Of a stretch of DNA of 11,416 bases, positions 1 through 6,633 are shown piece by piece. The stretch is from positions 1 through 11,416 of the forward strand of contig JAJTHC010000100.1 of NCBI GenBank assembly GCA_021299615.1, in the 5' to 3' direction. This DNA comes from Vampirovibrionales bacterium. GTDB taxonomy: Bacteria > Cyanobacteriota > Vampirovibrionia > Vampirovibrionales > JAJTHC01. Numbering within the stretch: the stretch's first letter is position 1; each line of letters opens with the position of its first letter. Both the position numbers and the translations under genes were made by a program. The notes under the pieces were generated by a model that had not been told where the DNA came from, did not search any database, and saw only the letters and a program-made list of their open reading frames with translations.

Positions 1-3
1 GAT

Positions 4-125
4 AATTTTCTGTACAGTGTCTATACGTTGTCGCTACGATTATTTTGTTCTGTTATGTAGGTCTGTCTACACGCCCTCACAAAATAATCTAGGCTCCTAG
101 TCTAGCCTACTGTACAGAAAACTCT
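4..125 (+). repeat. Family-1 nested-palindrome repeat, copy A
   Basis: This is an intergenic repeat of about 120 bp, very similar to copies at 7823-7955 (same strand) and 6425-6555 (opposite strand). It is built as nested inverted repeats. The outer arms TTTTCTGTACAGT (6-18) and ACTGTACAGAAAA (109-121) are perfectly complementary. The inner arms GATTATTTTGT (38-48) and ACAAAATAATC (79-89) also pair perfectly. A small hairpin TGTAG/CTACA (56-60 and 67-71) sits at the tip, and the near-palindrome CTAGGCTCCTAG (89-100) follows the inner stem. By eye it differs from copy B at fewer than ten positions, with a 47-base identical stretch through the tip. It lacks the terminal TTAAAACACTATA present on the other two copies, so it may be truncated or rearranged on its right. 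It lies downstream of the minus-strand operon. Confidence 0.9.
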
Positions 126-146
126 AAATTCAGCTATAACATGTAG

Positions 147-161
147 ACCGCCTGTGGCGGT
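147..161. other. Small GC-rich hairpin
   Basis: ACCGCC and GGCGGT form a 6-bp stem around a 3-base loop. No T-run follows on either strand, so it is not a convincing terminator. The rest of the 126-250 gap shows no gene; a short direct repeat CAGCTATAA occurs at about 131 and 219. Confidence 0.35.
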
Positions 162-240
162 TTGGCGGGACAAAGACCCCCAAGCACCCGTAAAGAAACA
201 AGCTAGCCAAAACGACCAGCTATAAACGGAGCTAGAAAAC

Positions 241-283
241 CCAAAAAATAGAAGATCTTAAAATATAGTGTTTTAAGATCTTC
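241..283 (-). terminator. Intrinsic terminator of the two-gene membrane-protein operon
   Basis: GAAGATCTTAAAA (251-263) and TTTTAAGATCTTC (271-283) form a perfect 13-bp stem with a 7-base loop. Read on the minus strand, the stem is followed at once by TATTTTTTGG (250-241), a classic U-tract. It lies just past the stop codon at 306 of the minus-strand gene. The loop and right arm contain TATAGTGTTTTAA (264-276), the same 13-mer found at the outer ends of the repeats bracketing the sigma gene. Confidence 0.8.
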
Positions 284-305
284 TGTAGTCATAATCACTA
301 TAATC

Positions 306-2498
306 CTAATTATTCATTAGAGCCATGGGGCTTAAAGGAGTTTGGTAAGGTCTGAGTTCTTTTGTACGATGTAACTTTTGATGTGCTTTTACTTGTTTAA
401 TGATTTCAGAATGATTAGAATGGAAAATCTCGACTCGAGAGTTTAGAGAAAAACGACGTTTTGAGGCAACATCTGGCTTTGATTCCAAATGCCCACGAAC
501 CAAGTGATAGGCACAAAAAGAAGAGCTTGCCAAACCTACGATTGAAGCGAGTGCAAAACGTAAGGTTGGTGAATCATTGGTCCATTTTCGTAACACACCG
601 CTACTAAGCAAGCCTGTAAATAAAGTCGCCCCTGGTAAAATTGCCAAACCTAGCATAAGACCAGAACCTTTCACATCGCCTTTCTTGTCACTGATTTGTG
701 CTTCGTATGGTTGCACTCTATTAACATCTAAAGCGTTCCACAAAAATCCTAAAAAACTGAATCCTAAAATTGAATTCAATAATACTTCAGGGACGATCAT
801 TCGCTTCTTGGCTGAAGGAATGCTGTGATGTATCGCAATATAATGACGAATGCCTTGTGTTAGAAAGGTGTAAGCATTCTTGGTACTATTTTCAATCAAG
901 CCTTCTTGTAACACTTTATTTAAAGCTGCCACGCCTTGAGGATTATTGCTCGGGAATACAGAAGCCATACGTAGGCGATCGAGTTCAAAATCGGCAAGAA
1001 GCTTTTGACTTTCGAGTTGAAATTCTTTAGCACTTAGCTTTGGATTGTTCAATAACGCCTTTGTTGCTTGCACGTTTGCACGCAAACGATCTAAATGAGG
1101 CGTGACCTCTTTTGCAAAATTAGGGATGCCCATACTTTCGATATTTAAGGATTTGTCTTTATCAAAATGTATATCAATTTTTTTAGTGGTATTATCATCC
1201 AGCACCAGTGACTCATTACCCAACATCTTTCTAAGGACACTTTTTAGGCGTTCACTTTGCACCGTACTGTTATGAGCAGGGTCGTTAAGTCCACCGCCTT
1301 CCATAGGTTGAGAAAATTCTTTTAATAATAAGCTATGTTTGATATAGCCTAGGGTATCTCTTCCAAAAGGGATTTGTCCTTCGCCTTTACCTTCAAGCTT
1401 TGCAAATTCAAACAAATACTCTAAAAAGGCATGGTTAATTCGGTAATCACGTTCCATGGGTTCTGTGGTGTGCATATCAAATAATTGTTGAGCCGTTTTT
1501 CTGTGAAAAGTCTCGTTTGAACTAAAGCGTCCTTGACTTGCCAGTTGCAAAAATTGTTGATACTCTGGCATGAAGTCGCCTAGTTTTAGGGTATGTACAA
1601 CATGTTCATAAGCACCTACGGGTCCTCTAAATAAATCATGCTGAATATCCGCCTTACCGAGTTGTTTGACTTGACCATCGATGACTTGAGTCGTACTGTA
1701 GTTAGATATATTTCGATGCCCATATTTAGAAAGCGTTGCATTGTTTGCCGCCATGCGATCAGGTTGAGTCATAATACGGATGTGACGCGTCAACTGTGGT
1801 AAACGGGCGAGTGGCATGCTTTCATATCGACCTGTTTCAGGGTTTACACGGTGAAACTTTAAAACGCTCATGGCTTGTGAAAGGTACTTATAATCTTCCC
1901 CTTTTTTCGCCATGGAATCTTTAGTTAAGGCATCTTGCAAGCCTTCAAGCTGAGGCAACCCTGAATCACCCAATTCTTTTGAAAGTTCTTTAAATTCATA
2001 ATCACTTAAGTGGGGGTAAAATTTCTTAGCACCTTCTAAGTTTCGACCGTTTATGGTAGGAAGCAAGGCTTCACGAATCATGGGTGAACTCAAGCTGCGA
2101 CTTGATCGACGTACCATTTCTAAAAGGGGTTGTAAATAAAGTTGTGAAAAGCCTCTAAAGCCATAACGTAATACATCGGAAGGCAAAACGGTGGTCAGTC
2201 GCCAAGCACTTTGAAACGCTTTTGAAAAATCGGTCGAATATTCGCTTAAGAAGTTTGCATTGGCTTGAAATCCTCTTGCCCCTTCTTCTGCCATGGGATT
2301 TATGCCATGAATGTTGGCATTATAAGTTTCAGGGCTGTTTTTCGGACGCTTCAAATGTTCAAGCCAACCCACCACAACCGAACTCAGAGGAACGCCTATA
2401 ACAATGGCTTGTGAAAGACGGTGCAGTGGCATTTGTTCAGCAAGTGTATTACCTGAATCTTGCTTCTTTTTTTGAGCTTGAGAAGTACTCATCATCAT
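306..2498 (-). CDS. Large membrane-anchored protein of unknown family (730 aa), second gene of operon
   Basis: I do not recognise this family. The protein starts MMMSTSQ and has a basic N-terminus with a hydrophobic segment at about residues 29-46. A long, mostly helical soluble region covers about 50-560. Three C-terminal hydrophobic segments at about 571-590, 612-634 and 646-666 look like membrane spans, and a basic tail ends the protein. No catalytic motif, cysteine cluster or nucleotide-binding loop is evident. The first ATG overlaps the TGA of the upstream gene as ATGA (2495-2498), and GGGAGGA lies about 9 bases before it, so translational coupling is likely. Two further in-frame ATGs follow directly, so the exact start could be M1-M3. 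The overlap and shared plan (N-terminal and C-terminal membrane segments around a long soluble body) suggest the two products work together, perhaps as a complex. The operon ends at the terminator at 241-283. Confidence 0.9.
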   Translation of the reverse strand: MMMSTSQAQKKKQDSGNTLAEQMPLHRLSQAIVIGVPLSSVVVGWLEHLKRPKNSPETYNANIHGINPMAEEGARGFQANANFLSEYSTDFSKAFQSAWRLTTVLPSDVLRYGFRGFSQLYLQPLLEMVRRSSRSLSSPMIREALLPTINGRNLEGAKKFYPHLSDYEFKELSKELGDSGLPQLEGLQDALTKDSMAKKGEDYKYLSQAMSVLKFHRVNPETGRYESMPLARLPQLTRHIRIMTQPDRMAANNATLSKYGHRNISNYSTTQVIDGQVKQLGKADIQHDLFRGPVGAYEHVVHTLKLGDFMPEYQQFLQLASQGRFSSNETFHRKTAQQLFDMHTTEPMERDYRINHAFLEYLFEFAKLEGKGEGQIPFGRDTLGYIKHSLLLKEFSQPMEGGGLNDPAHNSTVQSERLKSVLRKMLGNESLVLDDNTTKKIDIHFDKDKSLNIESMGIPNFAKEVTPHLDRLRANVQATKALLNNPKLSAKEFQLESQKLLADFELDRLRMASVFPSNNPQGVAALNKVLQEGLIENSTKNAYTFLTQGIRHYIAIHHSIPSAKKRMIVPEVLLNSILGFSFLGFLWNALDVNRVQPYEAQISDKKGDVKGSGLMLGLAILPGATLFTGLLSSGVLRKWTNDSPTLRFALASIVGLASSSFCAYHLVRGHLESKPDVASKRRFSLNSRVEIFHSNHSEIIKQVKAHQKLHRTKELRPYQTPLSPMALMNN

Positions 2499-4795
2499 GG
2501 ATTCATTCCTCCCACTTTAGAATCTTGTATTCCTTTGTGCTTGCGTTCGTGGTGTACAGATTGATTTTGGTTTAATAAGGTTTTATTAAGATTGATAGAC
2601 ACATTGACCTTGGCTTCAACAGGGGCTTTTTCTTTTTCAGTGGGGTCTTCTTTTTCGCCCATGAAACCTTTCACAGCATTAAGCCAGTCGTTCAAGGGGA
2701 TTTTGCCATGACCTTTGTAATCGGGATCCAAACGAGAGAAAGAATTGTACACAATGAAGAATAATACATTGCTTAACACAAAAGCGGTGACGGCTGTTTG
2801 GAACGCAACTTGAATGACCGATTTGGCTGCATTATTACGTTTGTACTGATCAATATCGTTGATACGTTCATTCAGTTTAAAGGCAGCATCTAGCGGATCA
2901 AACACTTTTCCTGTAAACAGTTGGGGAGAGTCCCCTTCGTGTTTAGAGGTTTTTTTTGTGTTTAACGTTCGTGCTTCCCCAAAAGCTTGGGCAAGGTAAT
3001 AATCAAACTTCAGTTCTTTAGAACTTTTGGCTTGTGCTTCCATGTAGCTCTTAACACAAGATTCAATTAGTTCGTTATAAGCATTGTTGGCTTCAAAAGA
3101 AAATTGATTTAGTGTAAGATTTTGTTCTTCTTTGAAGTCAAGATATTTAGAAAGACGTTCATGGGCTTTTGCTCTAAATAGTTTTAATTTTTCAGCATCG
3201 GTTAGTGGTTTTTTAGTAGAAATGCCGAAGCCTTCTTCCATAGCGAATTCACGGGGGCGTATAGGGCTTATAGGTGTATTTAAAGCATCCAAGTCTTCCA
3301 TAAAGCCATTAAAGAGTTGAAGCATACCTTCTTCACTTAAATCGTACAGATTTACAGGGGTTGGTATACTGGGATTTTTTTCTTTTAAGGCTTTAATCAG
3401 CTGAAGATCCTTGGCGTCATAGCGAAAGTACTTGGTGGCTTCTTTTAAGTAGGGTAAGAAAATATCCATTAAGCGTCTTGGTGTATCTTTCGCTATGCCT
3501 GTTTTACCGTCTTGTAAAATCAAGACTTTTTCCATTTGTTCCTTTAGTAAAGGGTACAGTATTCCTGCTTTTAAGTCATCTCTAAGAACTTGTAAGCTTT
3601 TTTGGGCTTCTCGCTGACCTAAAACGGTGAGTTGCTTTTCCCAATCCACTTCATCAGAATGACGCGGAATAATGGAAAGTTTATTTTGCTTTTCATTTTT
3701 AGCGTCTAACGCCTTCCATAAGTGTTGCGTTTGTTCGTTTAATGACGTGGCATCAGGCTTTTGACCTGTTAAGGCTTCTACGGCTTTTTCAAAAGCCTCT
3801 CGGCTTTCACGCCCTACCCAGTGGTCTTTCACCCCTTCATTGCTTTGCGTATAGCGAAGATTGTGAAAATGGTGGTTGTATTGATATTGAGCATCTGCAA
3901 ATGTTTCGTAAGCTTTTCTTATAGAAATGACTTCTTTAGGAGACGCTAAGGCATTTTGAAACCCTTGCTTGGCTTTGTTATATGCTTTTTGAATTGTAAC
4001 GCCTTTCGTCATAGCGTTGAAAATATCAAGTTCGGTATTTTCAAGGGTTAAGCGTTTTCGGAACGCTTGAATTTCAGCATCCACTAAAGTACCTGCCTTG
4101 TCAGGTGGGGTTTTGATGTGGGGAAACATGACTTCAAAGGGTGTATTCAAACCACACATTTCTTGAATGGCTAAACCTACGGTGTTTCGCCAGTTAAAGT
4201 TAAATTGCACCCATGGTGCTTCTTTAACAGGGGTGTCAATTTTTCGAGTCAGATTCTTAGGTTTCATCATGTAATTCAGAAACCAGCGATTAATGCTTAA
4301 TAGAGATTCTTCACCTTCTTTATTTTTATTACCCTTCACCGCTTTAATTAGGCTAATGGTGCTTAGACGTGTTAAAGCTTCTAAACCAATGGTTTCAAAG
4401 GTGTGCTGATGCGTTAGCAATGCAAAAAAGATGCGTGCTATTGAGTTAATAGACGTCATGCCTACGGAAGTAATATCGACCAAACTCATACCGCTTTTAG
4501 GTAAGCGTAAATTAGAAAGTACTGGTATGCTTTGGGCATTAATACTACGATATAAACCCTTTTCAGGCGTCATTTGACAATGTTTCCAAAAGGCGAGTAA
4601 GCCAATTAAGGAGCTTCCCCCAGCAATGATAAGGCTATTTTCTAGAACCCTATTTTCAGGCAGGTGAAAGTGATGACGACGCTTCTTCTTCGCATCAGTA
4701 GATCCTTCTCCGTTGAAGGCGTTCATATCTGGATGTTGGGATAAATTGAGCTTTAGAGTCGAAACGACACCAGTGATCATAAGGCATAAAACCAT
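2495..4795 (-). CDS. Large membrane-anchored protein of unknown family (766 aa), first gene of operon
   Basis: I do not recognise this family. The N-terminus is followed by a Lys/Arg/His-rich stretch (about residues 36-45), a likely membrane segment at about 53-71 and a weaker hydrophobic stretch at about 105-127. Some 500 residues of charged, helix-prone sequence follow. A strong hydrophobic segment at about 660-683 comes next, then a roughly 80-residue Lys/Asn-rich tail ending GGMNP. The start is uncertain: M1 (4795), M6 (4780) and M24 (4726) are all in frame and none has a clear Shine-Dalgarno. M1 is kept because a promoter-like sequence lies about 40 bases upstream. M24 would put the basic region near the N-terminus, much as in the partner protein. 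The stop codon overlaps the next gene's start by 4 nt. No catalytic signature was seen. A structural or envelope role is only a guess. Confidence 0.88.
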   Translation of the reverse strand: MVLCLMITGVVSTLKLNLSQHPDMNAFNGEGSTDAKKKRRHHFHLPENRVLENSLIIAGGSSLIGLLAFWKHCQMTPEKGLYRSINAQSIPVLSNLRLPKSGMSLVDITSVGMTSINSIARIFFALLTHQHTFETIGLEALTRLSTISLIKAVKGNKNKEGEESLLSINRWFLNYMMKPKNLTRKIDTPVKEAPWVQFNFNWRNTVGLAIQEMCGLNTPFEVMFPHIKTPPDKAGTLVDAEIQAFRKRLTLENTELDIFNAMTKGVTIQKAYNKAKQGFQNALASPKEVISIRKAYETFADAQYQYNHHFHNLRYTQSNEGVKDHWVGRESREAFEKAVEALTGQKPDATSLNEQTQHLWKALDAKNEKQNKLSIIPRHSDEVDWEKQLTVLGQREAQKSLQVLRDDLKAGILYPLLKEQMEKVLILQDGKTGIAKDTPRRLMDIFLPYLKEATKYFRYDAKDLQLIKALKEKNPSIPTPVNLYDLSEEGMLQLFNGFMEDLDALNTPISPIRPREFAMEEGFGISTKKPLTDAEKLKLFRAKAHERLSKYLDFKEEQNLTLNQFSFEANNAYNELIESCVKSYMEAQAKSSKELKFDYYLAQAFGEARTLNTKKTSKHEGDSPQLFTGKVFDPLDAAFKLNERINDIDQYKRNNAAKSVIQVAFQTAVTAFVLSNVLFFIVYNSFSRLDPDYKGHGKIPLNDWLNAVKGFMGEKEDPTEKEKAPVEAKVNVSINLNKTLLNQNQSVHHERKHKGIQDSKVGGMNP

Positions 4796-4842
4796 TAACG
4801 CTTAGAATGGGCCTATTTGTGAATAAGACGCATCACAGGAAC

Positions 4843-4871
4843 AGTGTACCTCAAATAATATGAAGTGTTAA
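4843..4871 (-). promoter_or_regulatory. Probable sigma-70-type promoter of the membrane-protein operon
   Basis: On the minus strand TTAACA (4871-4866) is followed after exactly 17 bases by TACACT (4848-4843). This would start transcription near 4836 and give a leader of about 40 nt to the ATG at 4795. The assignment is based on consensus match and position only. Confidence 0.5.
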
Positions 4872-4936
4872 TGACATTAAGACATCTCAAGCAATTTTGA
4901 TGCTCTTTTTTCGACGATAAAGTAGATCTGTTGGTT

Positions 4937-5092
4937 CTTATACCATTTAAACGATTGAATAGCGTATAGGTGGATTCTAGGAGCCTAGACTCGCAGATGG
5001 GCGAGGTGTACAGAGACGACCCCATAAGCACATCGAGAACCCGAGCGACAACGAAGACGCCAGACGCTATTTAATCGTTTAATTGGTATAAA
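4937..5092 (-). repeat. Family-2 nested-palindrome repeat, complete copy
   Basis: This 156-bp element has 29-base terminal inverted arms (4937-4965 and 5064-5092), complementary at 26 of 29 positions by eye. Inside, read on the minus strand, come GTCGCT (5049-5044), a stem built on CTCGATGTG pairing with the complement near CATCTGCGAG, then CTAGGCTCCTAG (4988-4977). The same order of parts occurs in family 1 with a different stem sequence. A second copy with only its right arm lies at 10525-10635. Length, palindromic ends and lack of coding capacity resemble a MITE-like non-autonomous element. A 72-codon open frame across it (4813-5031, minus) has no ribosome site and looks non-coding. The element lies between the DUF1521-like gene and the operon promoter. 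Confidence 0.85.
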
Positions 5093-5123
5093 CAAGGGTT
5101 TTGAAAATCCGCCCTCTCCCTAG

Positions 5124-5143
5124 CCCTCTCCTCAAGGAGAGGG
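5124..5143. repeat. CCCTCTCC hairpin, REP-like or terminator
   Basis: CCCTCTCC, TCAA and GGAGAGGG form a perfect 8-bp GC-rich stem with a 4-base loop. An additional imperfect CCCTCTCCC copy lies just to its left (5112-5120). Hairpins of this type are widespread dispersed repeats in bacterial genomes. It lies about 20 bases past the stop codon of the minus-strand gene ending at 5164 and could stop its transcript, but no T-run follows the stem directly. Confidence 0.5.
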
Positions 5144-5163
5144 AACAGGACTTTTGTGGAGGC

Positions 5164-6177
5164 TTAACCTAAAAGACCATTACGCTTATAAGTGGAAAGA
5201 TCTTTCTTCAACGCCGAACGAGCTTCATTGTCTTCATCGAAGCCTTCGCCTAAAATACCACTCGGCATTACGCCGTCGTTGCCGACGCCAGCACCCTTGG
5301 TGCTAAGATCCGTGTCGAGGTACTTAATCGCTGAACCATCAGGGTTTTTATGACCAGCATCCACAATGCTAACAGATACATTGTATTCACTCGAATCACT
5401 AGATGTTACGCTTAAGGTGGTGCCATCCCACTTGATTTTGCTTTGATTGGGCAATGGCTTTTCACCAATCGCTAAGGCTTCTCCGTTGAGTTGGGGCGTA
5501 CCGTAAGCACTAAAGGTAATGTTGGCATGAGGAATACGAAGCCCGATTTGATCCGTCACTTCTATGGCAAACTGATCGTACTTCTTGTGTTGAGCGTTTA
5601 AACTGATATTTCTATCCGTCAACAGGTTAAAGATGCCGTCACCTTTAACGACAAAATTGTCTTGACGCTTATTGCCTTTATCGCTACGATCCGCATCGGC
5701 AACGTGGGGGTCTCCCCAGTAGCTGGAATGCTCGTTGGCAGCAACCAACTTACGAGGCGTCGGCGGAGGAGCTGGAACAGGTGTGGGCTTCGGTGTGACG
5801 GGTCGTATTACTGGGGGAGGGGCAGGTCTGTAGTAAACAGACGCATATCTTGGATCGCTTGCTCGATCGCCAAAACCTGTTTCAAAACCTTCTGTACTTC
5901 GGCTACTCGCCCCCCATACCGATCGGTGTTGAACCGTTGGTAAATTAGATACAGGTGGGAAAGTAGGAGCGTAAGCATACGTCGTATTGGGATTCATGTA
6001 AGAGGGGTATCGATTATAGTTTGAACCATTGTTGTAAATGGTTCCACCGTAATTATAAAAGGTGTTATTGGTAATTTGTGTACGGTTATTAACTTGAGGC
6101 ATCATCCTCGTTGGTTGAGGGTAAGGCGAATAGCCAGTTTTTGGATAGGGATTTGCATAAACAGTATTATAAATCAT
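5164..6177 (-). CDS. Tyr/Asn/Pro-rich protein with C-terminal GDPHV (DUF1521/vWD-like) self-cleaving domain
   Basis: The 337-residue product falls into three parts. Residues 1-75 are low-complexity, rich in Tyr, Asn and Pro. A Pro-rich linker (about 118-141) leads to a C-terminal domain starting with YWGDPHVADAD (153-163). The GDPHV motif at the head of a beta-rich domain ending with GILGEGFD (307-314) is the hallmark of the DUF1521/MIIA domain, and related GDPH motifs occur in vWD domains. In the rhizobial effector NopE1 this domain cuts itself between Asp and Pro when calcium binds. Here Asp156-Pro157 would be the scissile bond, and the Asp-rich stretch after it could hold the metal. No Sec signal peptide or membrane segment is visible, so export, if any, must use another route. 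No strong Shine-Dalgarno precedes the ATG; M25/M26 are alternatives. The domain assignment is from motif recall, not a search. Confidence 0.82.
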   Translation of the reverse strand: MIYNTVYANPYPKTGYSPYPQPTRMMPQVNNRTQITNNTFYNYGGTIYNNGSNYNRYPSYMNPNTTYAYAPTFPPVSNLPTVQHRSVWGASSRSTEGFETGFGDRASDPRYASVYYRPAPPPVIRPVTPKPTPVPAPPPTPRKLVAANEHSSYWGDPHVADADRSDKGNKRQDNFVVKGDGIFNLLTDRNISLNAQHKKYDQFAIEVTDQIGLRIPHANITFSAYGTPQLNGEALAIGEKPLPNQSKIKWDGTTLSVTSSDSSEYNVSVSIVDAGHKNPDGSAIKYLDTDLSTKGAGVGNDGVMPSGILGEGFDEDNEARSALKKDLSTYKRNGLLG

Positions 6178-6278
6178 AGCAATGGTATCTCTAGGGTGTC
6201 TTGGGGGGTAGGACGCACAATTTAGAACAAGAGACTCTTTATCTGTACCAGCAGAAGAAGCGTCGTTAAAAATAGGTG

Positions 6279-6336
6279 TTGAACAGTGTCGTTTTAAACG
6301 TTATTTGAACAGTAGGGTCATCTTAATAAAAACAGT
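6279..6336. promoter_or_regulatory. Three spaced AACAGT direct repeats, possible operator
   Basis: TTGAACAGT occurs at 6279-6287 and again at 6305-6313, exactly 26 bases on. A third, shorter AACAGTGTGACG starts near 6331. The near-palindrome CGTTTTAAACG lies between the first two. They sit upstream of the minus-strand GDPHV gene in the gap shared with the sigma gene. The spacing, about two and a half helical turns, could suit a DNA-binding protein, but no function is shown. Confidence 0.3.
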
Positions 6337-6360
6337 GTGACGCCTTTTATTGCAGGGTCT

Positions 6361-6373
6361 TTACATTTTGTAA
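6361..6373. other. TTACA-TTT-TGTAA palindrome
   Basis: This short perfect inverted repeat lies in the gap between the divergent GDPHV and sigma-like genes. It could be an operator; the sequence offers nothing further to support that. Confidence 0.25.
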
Positions 6374-6400
6374 CTAAAGAAGAAAAGTATTTTACACGTA

Positions 6401-6430
6401 TTAAGTTTTAAAGTACTTTACTGGTATAGT
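6401..6430 (+). promoter_or_regulatory. Extended -10 promoter at the outer end of the left inverted repeat
   Basis: TGGTATAGT (6422-6430) fits an extended -10 element. TTAAGT (6401-6406) lies 18 bases upstream as a weak -35. The start would fall near 6437, so the transcript would include the whole family-1 repeat as a folded leader of about 200 nt before the ATG at 6634. The TATAGT is itself part of the repeat end (TATAGTGTTTTAA). The right-hand copy carries the same box on the minus strand (7955-7943), but without the TG of the extended -10. Confidence 0.4.
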
Positions 6431-6555
6431 GTTTTAAAGAGTTTTCCGTACTTAGGCTAAACAAGGAGCCTAGATTATTTTGTAAGGCGTCCAGACAGAC
6501 CTACATAAAGAACAAAATAATCGTAGCGACAAAGTATAGACAAGTACAGGAAATT
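6425..6555 (-). repeat. Family-1 repeat, copy C (left inverted arm of the sigma cassette)
   Basis: This is the reverse-complement counterpart of 7823-7955; matching runs from TATAGTGTTTTAA (6425-6437) through to GTACAGGAAAT near 6555. The inner arms GATTATTTTGT (6473-6483) and ACAAAATAATC (6512-6522) are intact. The CTAGG half of the near-palindrome is degraded here (AAGGAGCCTAG at about 6463-6473), and the small tip hairpin seen in copies A and B is lost. This copy is therefore the most diverged of the three. Confidence 0.88.
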
Positions 6556-6633
6556 ATAAGCTCCACATATAAGCTTTTAGGATTAGCTTTTCTGAACTCA
6601 ATTAAATTATATGGAAACTGTAAAGGAAAGATT

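Noticed and set aside
4..125. Integron attC site and gene-cassette array
   Set aside because: The imperfect palindromes, bulged stems and gene-end positions resemble attC sites, but the GTTRRRY/RYYYAAC core boxes are not present in the right places. No integron integrase is visible, and the repeat orientation does not consistently follow gene orientation (copy A opposes its gene).
577..1030. Plus-strand open frames of 83 and 86 codons
   Set aside because: They are antisense to the well-supported 730-aa gene and have no ribosome sites or protein-like character.
4813..5031. 72-codon minus-strand open frame upstream of the operon
   Set aside because: It spans the family-2 repeat, has no Shine-Dalgarno, contains the operon's promoter-like site and has no recognisable protein features.
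4937..5092. Riboswitch or known structured RNA leader of the operon
   Set aside because: The element lies upstream of the predicted promoter rather than in the leader, and no conserved riboswitch core was recognised.
5662..5943. Plus-strand 93-codon open frame
   Set aside because: It is antisense to the linker and GDPHV motif region of the minus-strand gene; its Arg/Cys-rich composition is that of a shadow frame.
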